Assembly: GCF_046098205.1 (NCBI RefSeq)
Contig: NZ_JBJURJ010000006.1
Location: forward strand, 186,001-250,000
Direction of reading: 5' to 3'
Origin: Paenibacillus_AR mesotrionivorans
GTDB lineage: Bacteria > Bacillota > Bacilli > Paenibacillales > NBRC-103111
Length of the DNA: 64,000 bases
Position 1 is the stretch's first letter. Each line of letters opens with the position of its first letter. A program made the translations under genes and the position numbers. A model generated the notes under the pieces. The model searched no databases, was not told the DNA's origin, and was given only the letters and a program-made list of their open reading frames with translations. Shown piece after piece: positions 8,934-17,530 of this stretch.

Positions 8934-9824
8934 TCATTCGGGCTTCTTTTTCTTCCAGAAGGACAGACGGCTGCTGAAGGATTTACAGCCGGGTTTGCTT
9001 TTTCCCTCCTTGTCAAAGGTAAGAGTGGCGTTGATTTCCCCCCCGAGGATGATTATGATGCAGCTGATGTACAGCCACACCAGAAGCACAATGACGCCGC
9101 CGAGGCTTCCGTAGCTTTTGGAATAGTTGCCGAAGTGGCTTACATAAAAGGAAAACAGCAGGGAGATGGCAATCCACCCCAAGGACGCAAACACCGCTCC
9201 CGGAAGGACGCTTTTAAACCGGAGCCGGCGGTTAGGCACTGTCCAGTACAGGAGGGCAAATCCCAGCAGCATGGCTGCCAGCGGAATGGAGAATTTGACC
9301 AGACCCCAGATTAGCTCAAAATCATTGGGGTAGCCAAGAAACTTGAACAGCTGCTCCCCGATTACATGGCCGAACACCAGAAGTACAAAGGTAAGAAGCA
9401 TCACCAGGGTCAGACCGACAGTCGCCAGGAGGGCCAGTCCCTTCAGCTTCCAGAACGGCCGGGTTTCCGGTTCGTCGTAGGCCTTGTTTAACGCCTTGAT
9501 CACAGCAGACAAGCCATTGGAGGCCGCCCACAGCGTACCGATCATACTGAAGGAAAGCAGTGCTTCGTTGCGGTTCTCGAAAATTTCGTTCATAATATCG
9601 TTGACTGCCTTATAGCTGGATTCCGGCAAAACCATGGCGATCTGCTCCCAAACATCCTGTGTGGAGATGGGGGTCATGCCCACAATGGTCAGAAGGAAAA
9701 TTAAAAATGGAAAAAAGGCGAGAATCATATAGTAGGTCATTTGTGCGCCGAGGGCTGTGACTTCGTCGTCCTCATACCGGCAATATAAGGCTTCCAGAAA
9801 ATGCAGGCTTTTTTTCCAATTCAT
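8934..9824 (-). CDS. YihY/BrkB-family membrane protein
   Basis: A 296-residue membrane protein with about six segments. It matches the YihY/virulence factor BrkB family, formerly mis-called ribonuclease BN: ALGAQMTYYMILAFFPFLIF near the N-terminus, NGLSAVIKALNKAYDEPETR in the middle, PGAVFASLGWIAISLLFSFY and SYGSLGGVIVLLVWLYIS further on. Function in Gram-positives is not established. The start ATG 9824 follows GGGAG by nine bases; a TTG at 9866 would add 14 residues. It is transcribed away from the GNAT gene at 10005. Confidence 0.9.
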   Translation of the reverse strand: MNWKKSLHFLEALYCRYEDDEVTALGAQMTYYMILAFFPFLIFLLTIVGMTPISTQDVWEQIAMVLPESSYKAVNDIMNEIFENRNEALLSFSMIGTLWAASNGLSAVIKALNKAYDEPETRPFWKLKGLALLATVGLTLVMLLTFVLLVFGHVIGEQLFKFLGYPNDFELIWGLVKFSIPLAAMLLGFALLYWTVPNRRLRFKSVLPGAVFASLGWIAISLLFSFYVSHFGNYSKSYGSLGGVIVLLVWLYISCIIIILGGEINATLTFDKEGKSKPGCKSFSSRLSFWKKKKPE

Positions 9825-10004
9825 CGCCGTCCGCTCCCTTCGCTGTTGATTGATATTTTTTCCCAAAAGAACACCTTGGATTCGCCCGAAGGTGAAGATG
9901 TGATGTTCATACCCGCGCGGAAGATGCGCTGAAACAAGACAACACAGGTGATGCAGACAGTCAGCACCTTATTATAAGACTTTTGAAAAAAGGGGCAATT
10001 GGTT

Positions 10005-10910
10005 TTGATAAAACATGGGTTGGTAATTCCGGACGGGATGACGGAGCGGCAGCTTCAGGAGGTACGGGAGCTGGCCGGTCGTTGCGCGAAGGCGGACAGC
10101 CTGGAGCTGAAGCTGAACTGGGGAATGCTGGAGCACCGGCCCCGGGGGACGGCCAATGATTTTCTGTGGTATGAGCGCGGAAAGCTGGTGGGCTTTTTGG
10201 CCTTGTACCACTTCGTGCCCAAGGAGGCCGAGGTGGGCGGTATGGTCCATCCGGATTTCCGGCAGAAGGGGATCTTCAACGCATTGACGGAGGCCGCCCT
10301 GTTATCCGCCCGCAAGCAGAACATCCCGTCCCTGCTGTTTGCCTGTCCGCGCCAGTCCCAGGGGGCCAAGGCCTTTGCTGAAGCCAGGCGGGCCGGTTAC
10401 ACCATCTCGGATTACGGTATGAAGCTGACGGAGCAGGTAGCGCATGAGCCCCTGACCGGCATCCGGCTGGCCCGCGGCGTCAAGTCCCAGCGGGAGCTTC
10501 TGATCCGTCTGGATTCCCTCGGTTTCGATTCCTCCGAGGAGGAGTCCGAGACACTGGTAGACATGACGCTGGACAACCCTCCCCAGGACACGCCCTATAT
10601 TGCCTATAATGAAGAAGGGGAAGCGGTGGGACGGATCAATTCCCATATCCGCGACGGCAATGCCCATTTCTTCTGCTTTTCTGTGGTGCCGCAGCACCGG
10701 CGCAAGGGCTACGGACGGCAGATTCTTCTCTCCGCCATCGGCCTGGCCAACAAACAGGGCCTGCGCAGCATGACCCTGGAGGTAGCCTGCAATAACGCCG
10801 AGGCGCTGACCTTATACCACCGCTGCGGCTTCCGGGAAACCTATATCAACGACTATTACAGACTGGATACCCAGGCTTTTGTGCGGGAGGAAATCTGTAC
10901 GGGCTATTAA
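10005..10910 (+). CDS. Two-domain GNAT acetyltransferase
   Basis: About 301 residues with two GNAT folds in tandem. The N-terminal domain has GGMVHPDFRQKGIFNALTEA, the C-terminal one FSVVPQHRRKGYGRQILLSA with a clear acetyl-CoA loop (R-R-K-G-Y-G), followed by LEVACNNAEALTLYHRCGF. Such double-GNAT proteins acetylate amines on small molecules or peptides; the substrate is unknown. No ATG is available near the N-terminus. I chose TTG 10005 because AGGGG lies nine bases upstream; TTG 9999 is only three bases from it. A hairpin terminator follows at 10943. Confidence 0.82.
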   Translation: MIKHGLVIPDGMTERQLQEVRELAGRCAKADSLELKLNWGMLEHRPRGTANDFLWYERGKLVGFLALYHFVPKEAEVGGMVHPDFRQKGIFNALTEAALLSARKQNIPSLLFACPRQSQGAKAFAEARRAGYTISDYGMKLTEQVAHEPLTGIRLARGVKSQRELLIRLDSLGFDSSEEESETLVDMTLDNPPQDTPYIAYNEEGEAVGRINSHIRDGNAHFFCFSVVPQHRRKGYGRQILLSAIGLANKQGLRSMTLEVACNNAEALTLYHRCGFRETYINDYYRLDTQAFVREEICTGY

Positions 10911-10942
10911 GCTCCGGCACAGCTTCCTGGTCCCTTGTCCTT

Positions 10943-10976
10943 GCCCCTCCCTTACGGGGCAGGGGCTTTTTTATTT
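10943..10976 (+). terminator. Rho-independent terminator of the GNAT gene
   Basis: GCCCCT and AGGGGC form a stem around CCCTTACGGGGC, followed by TTTTTTATTT. It lies 33 bases after the GNAT stop codon. Confidence 0.85.
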
Positions 10977-11013
10977 CAATCTTTGTGTTACTTCCAACCT
11001 CTTCCGAAAACTT

Positions 11014-11200
11014 CCGAAATGCAAAAGTGCATGTATTTGGTAAACAAACCTTCGTTTTTACGGTCTATCCTGCAAAAGTGCATTTATTATCGGCAGATGG
11101 GAGCAAGATGTACCCCGCGGCGGAAAATAGATGCACTTTTACACTTGGAGTTTAGCGAGAGCCAGAATTCCAGCAGAATAGATGCACTTTTGCAGGATCA
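11014..11200. repeat. Dyad repeat array, class B (locus 2)
   Basis: Forward units at 11014-11039 and 11065-11090, inverted units at 11125-11150 and 11175-11200. Core GCAAAAGTGCA followed by TGTATTTG or TTTATTA; the third unit has one changed base in the core. The pitch (51 and 50 bp) and 34-bp centre match the array at 7130. It lies between two convergent genes, after the GNAT terminator. A lone class A fragment (TAACGGCTTC...CCGTTAG) occurs at about 11312-11335. Confidence 0.85.
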
Positions 11201-11371
11201 TGCTGGATGGCATATGCAAATTACTAACATTGTCAGAGGCGCTATTAGGATCAAACAACTTAGTAAAAACCAGAATAACCAATCCGGCCTACGGCTCGGA
11301 CCATCTTCAAGGTAACGGCTTCTGCTTCCGTTAGGATGGCCACCCGGGCCGGGGCTATTGCTGCTGAAAAA

Positions 11372-11416
11372 TAAAAAAACCTCCCCGGCGGATGGAAGTC
11401 CGCTCAAGGGGAGGTT
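11372..11416 (-). terminator. Rho-independent terminator of the SLH-protein gene
   Basis: Read on the minus strand, AACCTCCCC pairs with GGGGAGGTT around a GC-rich inner hairpin and is followed by TTTTTTTATTTTT. It begins about 25 bases after the stop codon of the gene at 11442-13844. Confidence 0.9.
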
Positions 11417-11441
11417 GGAAGCCGGGTCCGGCTTCTAAAGC

Positions 11442-13844
11442 TTAATAACGGGAATCCTGCAGGGTGCCGCGCTTCTCCAGGAACCGGAAGAAGGCGGTGG
11501 CCGCTTGGGCACGGGTTACCTCGTCCGCTGGTCGGAACTGGCTGCCGTCGGCGCTCATAATACCCAGCCCTACAGCGATGGCCGCATGGCCCTTATGCTG
11601 GATGGTTTCGGCATCGGTCACATCCAGACGGAACATGGAGCTTTGCTGGGCCAGCTTGTTGTAGCCCAACGCCCGGACGATCAGCTGCGCCATATCATCG
11701 CGGGTCATAATTTGGTCCGGATTGAATTCGCCGGAGGGATCACGGTCGATCAGATTCATATCCACCGCATTCTCCACATAAGCGAACAAGGCGCTGGAGG
11801 CCTTGACGTCAATGAAGGAGGCGGCGCGGGAGGAATCATACGCCATCGGCAGATAACCTCCGCTTGCGGCCAGCACCAGCATCTTGATCAGCTCGCCGCG
11901 GGTGGCCGTCTGATCGGGGTTGGCCTTACCGTCCTTGAGGTCGATGGCATTATATTCCACCATCAGGGACAGGGCACGCTCTGCCCAGTGTCCGGAGATA
12001 TCCGTTGCGGCCGCCCGGTCGGAACGGGCCGTTTCGCCATTGCGGTTGTCTCTCCACTCGCCGGTTTGCGCGTCCAGGAAATATCCGTTCGCCAGGTCCG
12101 TGTTTTGGGCTACCGGCACGTAGGACAGGCGTACCTTTTGATTTCCGGCCGGGGAAGGCGGCAGTTCACCTGCAGCCACCATCAGATTGTACTTCTCAAT
12201 GGGATAGCTGCCGTCATAACCCGCCATCCAGTCAACTGCATATTGCAGCTGCAGCTTATATTGGCTAAGCAGCTTTTCCTTCGCTTCGGCCGGGTCTGTT
12301 AATGCCGGCTTGGATGCCGGATAGCTGTAGCCGGTCAGACCATTGGAATAATTGACCACGGCACCGTTGGTTGCATCCACGGTGACCTGAACAGTTTCGC
12401 CGGTAATAATGCCGTCGATGGTCCGGTCAAAGCTGAAGCCGTAAGACGGATTGGAGTTCCAGTAGGAGGCGGCCGCCTGTTTGGTCGGATCGCTGTAGTG
12501 AAGCTCCAACTGATGGGCCATATGGGGAAGCAGGCTTTTCACCAGCTCCACCGCTGTAGCTTTGGCCGTATCAATGGAGACCTTGTAATCCTCCGGCTTC
12601 ATTGCAGTTGCCAGAAAGGGGCGGTACTCGTTGCGGGAGTAGTTTTTGATCTCTCCTGTGGACGCATCCACAGCGGCGCGAATGGAACGCGAGCCCATGG
12701 GGTAAGCGATTTTGTCAGCTGCTTCGGACTTGCTTTTTTCGTCCTCGGGAAGCGTCCAGCTGATATTCCAGGCTCGTGTAAGGCCGTCCATATTATTTTC
12801 ATTGTATTCCTGGTAGGAGGCGTTCTCCAGCTTGGCACCCGTTGGCAGGGGGAAGCGGGCCGTTACAGCATCGATGGCCTGGCTTTGAGTCAGCTGCTTA
12901 TCCTTGGCGGGGGCTGCTCCAAGAGGCGCGGTAGCGATGGGACCGCCGGACTCCTGCACCGGCATATTGCCGGTGTCCATCTCTCCGGTGAGCGCATTCA
13001 GCCGAACCGGTGACAGCCGGTAAGCAATGAAGGGCGAAGCTGTATTGGTGTTCTTGTTATACGGCCGGAAATACGAAGCGGTGAGCTTGGACTTCTCCTT
13101 CCACAGGCTCTCCGCCTTCTCTTGAGAGATGACGGAGGCGGGGTCCGGGAACTGGGTGGTTTTATCCCATTGATAGTTGAAGCCCACCACTTGGCCGGAG
13201 CCGTTCACATCCACGCTGAAGCCGTTCCCCGGAAACACCACACCATTGACCACACGGTCATAACGGTAGTTGTAGCGCACGTCGCCCATAAGCGGTGTTT
13301 TGAAATTATCCTCGGCAACGGTGTTGTAGCGGGTTTCCGTCAGCTTGCCCGGATACAGGCTGTTGATGAAAGCTTCGCCTATCAGCTTGGCCGCCTTCAG
13401 ATCCTTCTCGGGCGGATAGGAGGGCGGAGAATCCACATTGTTGATATAGGCACTCATCTGAGTCAGCTCGCCGGTGTCCGCAGAGATCCCGATATAATAA
13501 TTGCCGTAATACTTATCCTTCACTTGTTTGGAAAAGTTAATGGACCATGTAGCCCCGGCTGTGCCGGTTGCCGCAGCAGTCTGCAGAGTGACGTTGGATA
13601 CCTCGTAATCCTGGGGCACTTGGGCCAGCTTGCGGGCCAGCTCCACCGCCTGGTCGCGTTTGATGGCGGTCTCGGTGTTCACGGCCGCCTCGGAGCCGGG
13701 GGCTGATACCGAAGCGGAGCCGCTTGCGGAGTTGGATGCAGAAGTTACAGGAACAGGAACGGAAGACGCAGCCGCCGGCAGAGCTCCGGCAAGCAGAAGC
13801 ACAGCGCTCAAGCCCACTGCACCGGCTTTGATTGACTTTTTCAT
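11442..13844 (-). CDS. Exported S-layer-homology protein with YcdB/PepSY-like repeats
   Basis: An 800-residue exported protein. Residues 1-26 are a signal peptide (MKKSIKAGAVGLSAVLLLAG... ALPAAA), then a Ser/Ala-rich linker. The long middle contains two or more copies of a YcdB/YcdC-like, PepSY-related module (TWSINFSKQVKDKYYGNYYI, ISADTGELTQMSAYIN, later VDASTGEIKNYSRNEY and VDATNGAVVNYSNGL). Three SLH modules close the protein: about 612-660 (DISGHWAERALSLMVEYNAI), 676-728 and 738-792. The SLH part should attach it to pyruvylated cell-wall polymer; PepSY-type modules usually inhibit or chaperone peptidases. The ATG follows GAGGGTGG by nine bases. The gene starts only five bases after the SgrR-like gene stops and their signals overlap, so the pair is co-transcribed. 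Confidence 0.9.
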   Translation of the reverse strand: MKKSIKAGAVGLSAVLLLAGALPAAASSVPVPVTSASNSASGSASVSAPGSEAAVNTETAIKRDQAVELARKLAQVPQDYEVSNVTLQTAAATGTAGATWSINFSKQVKDKYYGNYYIGISADTGELTQMSAYINNVDSPPSYPPEKDLKAAKLIGEAFINSLYPGKLTETRYNTVAEDNFKTPLMGDVRYNYRYDRVVNGVVFPGNGFSVDVNGSGQVVGFNYQWDKTTQFPDPASVISQEKAESLWKEKSKLTASYFRPYNKNTNTASPFIAYRLSPVRLNALTGEMDTGNMPVQESGGPIATAPLGAAPAKDKQLTQSQAIDAVTARFPLPTGAKLENASYQEYNENNMDGLTRAWNISWTLPEDEKSKSEAADKIAYPMGSRSIRAAVDASTGEIKNYSRNEYRPFLATAMKPEDYKVSIDTAKATAVELVKSLLPHMAHQLELHYSDPTKQAAASYWNSNPSYGFSFDRTIDGIITGETVQVTVDATNGAVVNYSNGLTGYSYPASKPALTDPAEAKEKLLSQYKLQLQYAVDWMAGYDGSYPIEKYNLMVAAGELPPSPAGNQKVRLSYVPVAQNTDLANGYFLDAQTGEWRDNRNGETARSDRAAATDISGHWAERALSLMVEYNAIDLKDGKANPDQTATRGELIKMLVLAASGGYLPMAYDSSRAASFIDVKASSALFAYVENAVDMNLIDRDPSGEFNPDQIMTRDDMAQLIVRALGYNKLAQQSSMFRLDVTDAETIQHKGHAAIAVGLGIMSADGSQFRPADEVTRAQAATAFFRFLEKRGTLQDSRY

Positions 13845-13849
13845 AACCG

Positions 13850-15709
13850 TTAACCACCCTCTCTGGGAATTGGATGTACCTGCCTCCTAGACGGTGAATC
13901 CTGGGAAAAGGTTTCAGGCTGGAACCATAAATCTTTAAAATCCACCTGACCCAGGGTATTGACGGTTACACCCCGCAGATTGGGGGAATGCACAACCTTG
14001 TTTGCAGGGTGGATGAGCAGGATGACATCCCGGTCTCTGGCCAGCAGCTTCTGCAGCTCCTTAAGCCCGCTTCTCCTGACCTCCTCGCTCTTTTCCCGCC
14101 GGATGCCTGACAGGCGCTCCTCCAGCTCCCGCCGGAGCTCCCCATGCAGGAAAAATCCGGAATAATGCCCCGCATGCAGCAGCTCAAGGAGAAACATCAC
14201 CGTATCCTCATCCGCTGCCAGCCCTCCTACATAACATTGGGCATGCTTGACCCACTTCAAACCGGCCGCTTCCTCCCGGCTCATCACATCCAGCTTCACT
14301 TGAATGCCATATTGGCCCAGCCAGCGGACGATCCATTCCGCCATCTCCACATGCCCCGTATTCAGCATCAGCGTCAGGGGCTCTCCCCGGTAGCCCGATT
14401 CCTTCAAAAGCCGGAGGCCCTCCGCCTCATCGTGGCACGGATCGGCATCATCCTCTGGCGGATACTCTGGAGGCAGAAGCCATTGGGCCGGGATGCTGGC
14501 ATCTTTTTTGACCTCCCGGATAAAGGCCTGCCGGTTTAAGAGCAGCTGCACCGCTTCCCGGAAGAGCCTGTTCTGCTGCGGGCCCGGCCGTTCGATATTA
14601 AAGGACATAAAGTTACAGCCACGCGTCAGCCCGCCGTTAAGCCCCGCGGACAAATTTTCTTCGTCCTGCCTGGTCTCCGAACCCTGCTTGGGAGAACAGC
14701 CCCAATCGCTGATCTGCAGCTGGGGCTGCACCTCCATACCGCTGGGAAGCACCCACAGCTCCACCCGGTCTAACAGCGCCCGCTCCCTGAAGTAGTCCGG
14801 GAACGCTTCCAGGATGCACATGGACGCATCCTGCTCCACCAGCCGGAAGGGACCTGTTCCGGATGGGGCGGGAGTTTTCCGGCTGCCATATACATCCTTG
14901 GGCACAATGGACAGCCCGGCGGAGCTGGCGTACCGGTCAAACATATAATTCGGTGCGGACAGCACAACCTCCAGAATATAGCTGCCCATCGACCTGGCGC
15001 GCTCCACCTCCCGGACCAGCCAGGAAAAGGGCGTCTGCTCCCCCGCCTCCTTCAGCCGCATCAGACTGAATGCCGCATCCTCCGCCGACAGCTCCCGGCC
15101 ATGATGGAACCGGACACCCTTGCGCAGATAAAAGGTCCACAGCCTGCCGTCTGCCGACGCTTCCCAATGGTGGGCCAGATGAGGCATGACCTGACCGGTT
15201 GCGGGGTTCACCCGCACAAGGGTGTCGAACAGCTGCCGGACCAGATGCATGTCCTTGGAATAAATCATCCGAGTGGGGTCCAATGTCAGAAGCGGTGCGT
15301 AATATGGCAGCCGCAGCACCTCCAGCGGCCGGCTCCGCCCGCTGACCTCCTGATAGCCGAAGGCCCCGCCCAGCCACTGGAAAAAAGCCTCCTTTTCCCC
15401 CGGCTCCATACCCGAAAGCCCCACCAGCTCCAGGGCCGGCTTGATGTTCTCCTCCTGCACCAGCCGCATGGCCTCCTGCCGGAGCAGGACGCTTGAATCC
15501 TCCAGCAGCTGAAGCTCCGAGTGGTTGCCCCGGCCCCGGCCCGGCTTCCACACGATCCAATTCTGGTCCGCCATCTTGTGGAGAATGAACTTCACATTGC
15601 GCTCCGAGCAATAAAAAATACCGGACAGCTGCTCCAAGGTGACGGGTAATCCCCCGCGGGCCTCCGGCAGCTCCGTATGCAGAAGATGGTAATATTCGAT
15701 GAGTTGCAT
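13850..15709 (-). CDS. SgrR-family regulator: winged helix fused to a peptide/solute-binding domain
   Basis: A 619-residue protein with no signal peptide. Residues 1 to about 90 are an SgrR-type winged helix (LEQLSGIFYCSERNVKFILHK..., IVWKPGRGRGNHSEL). From about 125 it is a family 5 (oligopeptide/nickel) solute-binding domain: LTLDPTRMIYSKDMHLVRQL, LWTFYLRKGVRFHHGREL, GTGPFRLVEQD, FREAVQLLLNRQAFI. Such proteins bind a small ligand in the cytoplasm and control nearby genes. Here the only co-directional neighbour is the SLH protein starting five bases later, so a link between the sensed ligand and that surface protein is likely but unproven. The start ATG 15709 has AGGGTGG six bases upstream. 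Confidence 0.9.
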   Translation of the reverse strand: MQLIEYYHLLHTELPEARGGLPVTLEQLSGIFYCSERNVKFILHKMADQNWIVWKPGRGRGNHSELQLLEDSSVLLRQEAMRLVQEENIKPALELVGLSGMEPGEKEAFFQWLGGAFGYQEVSGRSRPLEVLRLPYYAPLLTLDPTRMIYSKDMHLVRQLFDTLVRVNPATGQVMPHLAHHWEASADGRLWTFYLRKGVRFHHGRELSAEDAAFSLMRLKEAGEQTPFSWLVREVERARSMGSYILEVVLSAPNYMFDRYASSAGLSIVPKDVYGSRKTPAPSGTGPFRLVEQDASMCILEAFPDYFRERALLDRVELWVLPSGMEVQPQLQISDWGCSPKQGSETRQDEENLSAGLNGGLTRGCNFMSFNIERPGPQQNRLFREAVQLLLNRQAFIREVKKDASIPAQWLLPPEYPPEDDADPCHDEAEGLRLLKESGYRGEPLTLMLNTGHVEMAEWIVRWLGQYGIQVKLDVMSREEAAGLKWVKHAQCYVGGLAADEDTVMFLLELLHAGHYSGFFLHGELRRELEERLSGIRREKSEEVRRSGLKELQKLLARDRDVILLIHPANKVVHSPNLRGVTVNTLGQVDFKDLWFQPETFSQDSPSRRQVHPIPREGG

Positions 15710-15836
15710 GCTTGTCCACCCTGTTCCTGATTTGACCCTCTCATAAAAGAGGAAATAATTATAATCAATTATACCCTTTTTATCCCCTTTTGTATCTGCA
15801 AAAATGAAGGAGAGAAAACAAAAGGAAGTGTATCAC

Positions 15837-16007
15837 ATGGAACCCAATATTTATCAAATGGAAAAATGGCTGGAGGATCAGGAGCTTCATCTCCGGGAGG
15901 CCTGCCGCAGCGCCGTGGGCCGAGAGCGCGGAAGGACAAAAAGACCGGCACTGGGTCCGGTCTTGGCTTGGCTGGGATGGAAGCAGCCGGAAAAAGCTTT
16001 GAAATAA
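15837..16007 (+). CDS. Small hypothetical protein
   Basis: A 56-residue, charged protein starting MEPNIYQMEKWLEDQELHLR, with a basic middle and a C-terminus of LAWLGWKQPEKALK. I recognise no family. ATG 15837 has AAAGGAAG eight bases upstream; an earlier ATG (15804) has none. It is divergent from the SgrR-like gene, with 127 bases between the two starts. The good ribosome binding site and position support a real gene, but the evidence is thin. Confidence 0.5.
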   Translation: MEPNIYQMEKWLEDQELHLREACRSAVGRERGRTKRPALGPVLAWLGWKQPEKALK

Positions 16008-16059
16008 CAATCCTACCATTAGTAGGATGTGGTATGGAACACTTCTGCGCTAGCCCCGT

Positions 16060-17043
16060 TTACCGGTCCCCGGCGTAATATGCTCTGGTCAAGATCTCCG
16101 CTACCCTGCTGGTGCGGATGGCCGACTCTCCGGTGGAGAGCGCCTTTCCCCGGCCCAACAGCTCATCCACAACCGTTTGAATCAACGGCTGCTGCACATG
16201 GGGCGGATGCGCCAGACTCCGCTTCTGCTCCTGTTCCGCCGTCCGCAGCACCACAGGCTTTTCCTCAAAGGTGGAAAACCATATGCTGCCCTTCGAACCC
16301 ACGATTTCATTGTATTCCTCATCCGCATAGCTATTGAAGCACCAGATCCCACTCCCGTGCACCCCGGATTCGAAAACATATTCCCCGGATACCGTATCCT
16401 CAGCGGCATACGGACTGCCCATATTGGAGGCGTGGCCGCTTACATCCCGGATGGGTCCCAGCAGGTAGTCCAGGAGATCCAGGGTATGACTGCCCAGGTC
16501 CAGAAACAGCCCGCCTCCGGAAATGGCCGGATTCACCCGCCACATCTCTTCCCCCGTCTGAGCCAAGGGTTTCGCCATATGTACGGTCCGCACAAACCGG
16601 ATGTCGCCGATCGCTCCCTCATCCAGCCACTTCTTCACCTGCTGAAATCTGGGCAAGCCCCGCCGGTAAAAAGCCACATATAGAGGAACGCCCGCATCCT
16701 TGCATGCTTCGATCATGGCGGTGCATTCCGCCGCATTCATGGCCATGGGCTTTTCCACATAGACGGGTTTGCCCGCTTTGGCGGCGGCAAGAGCATATTC
16801 CTTATGGGAGGATGGCGGCGTTGCCACATATATTGCATCCACCTCAGGGTCAGCAATCAGCTGGTCTGCCTGTCCGTACCAGCGGGATACTCCATGCCTC
16901 TTGGCATAGTCCTCCGCTAACGCGGCGTTTCTCCGCATAACGGCGGTGAGGCTTGAGCCCTCCGCCTTCTGCAGGGCCGGCCCGCTTTTGACCTCCGTTA
17001 CATCTCCGCATCCGATAATTCCCCAACGTATCAACTTGTCCAC
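16060..17043 (-). CDS. Gfo/Idh/MocA-family NAD(P)-dependent oxidoreductase
   Basis: A 327-residue dehydrogenase. The N-terminal Rossmann fold begins RWGIIGCGDVTEVKSGPALQ. The family signature VYVEKPMAMNAAEC carries the E-K-P catalytic/cofactor motif, and LDLGSHTLDLLDYLLG holds the conserved His/Asp of the active site. Substrates in this family are mostly sugars, inositols or their derivatives; none can be assigned. The start is GTG 17043, with GGGGAGG seven bases upstream; upstream in-frame codons (to 17091) lack a signal. It is a single-gene unit as far as can be seen. Confidence 0.92.
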   Translation of the reverse strand: MDKLIRWGIIGCGDVTEVKSGPALQKAEGSSLTAVMRRNAALAEDYAKRHGVSRWYGQADQLIADPEVDAIYVATPPSSHKEYALAAAKAGKPVYVEKPMAMNAAECTAMIEACKDAGVPLYVAFYRRGLPRFQQVKKWLDEGAIGDIRFVRTVHMAKPLAQTGEEMWRVNPAISGGGLFLDLGSHTLDLLDYLLGPIRDVSGHASNMGSPYAAEDTVSGEYVFESGVHGSGIWCFNSYADEEYNEIVGSKGSIWFSTFEEKPVVLRTAEQEQKRSLAHPPHVQQPLIQTVVDELLGRGKALSTGESAIRTSRVAEILTRAYYAGDR

Positions 17044-17530
17044 CCGCACGCCTCCCCATTGTATCCTGCCCCGGACCTTTACCGGTGCCATTGGTCCGTA
17101 TAAAGCCTGTTCTGCTCTATAGTATCATGAATCCCATCCGGCTCCCACTGGAGTGGGCATCAGGCCGATTAAGGCAGCGGAGGTTCTTTTTGCTCTGCTT
17201 GGGGCAACGTGCTAATATGGAGGGACAAGAGGCCAAGCCCTGTGCTGGGCTGGAGTCTGTTCGACGTGAATACATATTCTTGTGGAATGACTGGGAGGGA
17301 AAGAGTTGAGAGTTTTCCCTCAGGAAAACTGGCTTCGGAAGCAGATGCTTTGAGGGCGAGTTTTTTGGCGGCTTTGAAACCTTATAGATTCCATTCAATC
17401 AAGGCCGACAAAATGTGTTTGAGCCTCCAAGGCACTCCTTTCCCGGTAAGGAATGAAACCTTAAGAATATTTAGTCACTAAAACTACTCCGTTGGACAGG
17501 CTCCTAAGGCCTAATGAGGTGAACTGGAAA
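17044..17530. other. Intergenic region upstream of the ugtP-like gene
   Basis: A 487-base stretch between divergent starts. It holds the 40-nt hairpin element at 17311-17350 and a short direct repeat GAAACCTTA near 17375 and 17455. A 90-codon open frame (17209-17481) crosses it, but it has no ribosome binding site and appears to be an accident of the repeat. A long structured leader for the glycosyltransferase gene is possible. Confidence 0.4.
17311..17350 (+). repeat. Hairpin element, same family as 26713-26834
   Basis: AGTTTTCC, loop CTCA, GGAAAACT, then GGCTTCGGAAGCAGATGCTT. The layout and sequence match the unit at 26795 (GTTTTCGC...GCGAAAA, TTGGCTTC, AAGCAT). It lies 180 bases upstream of the glycosyltransferase start. 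Confidence 0.6.

Noticed and set aside
17209..17481. 90-codon protein upstream of the glycosyltransferase
   Set aside because: It crosses the hairpin element, lacks a ribosome binding site and reads through the expected leader. A conserved non-coding leader is more likely, though not proven.
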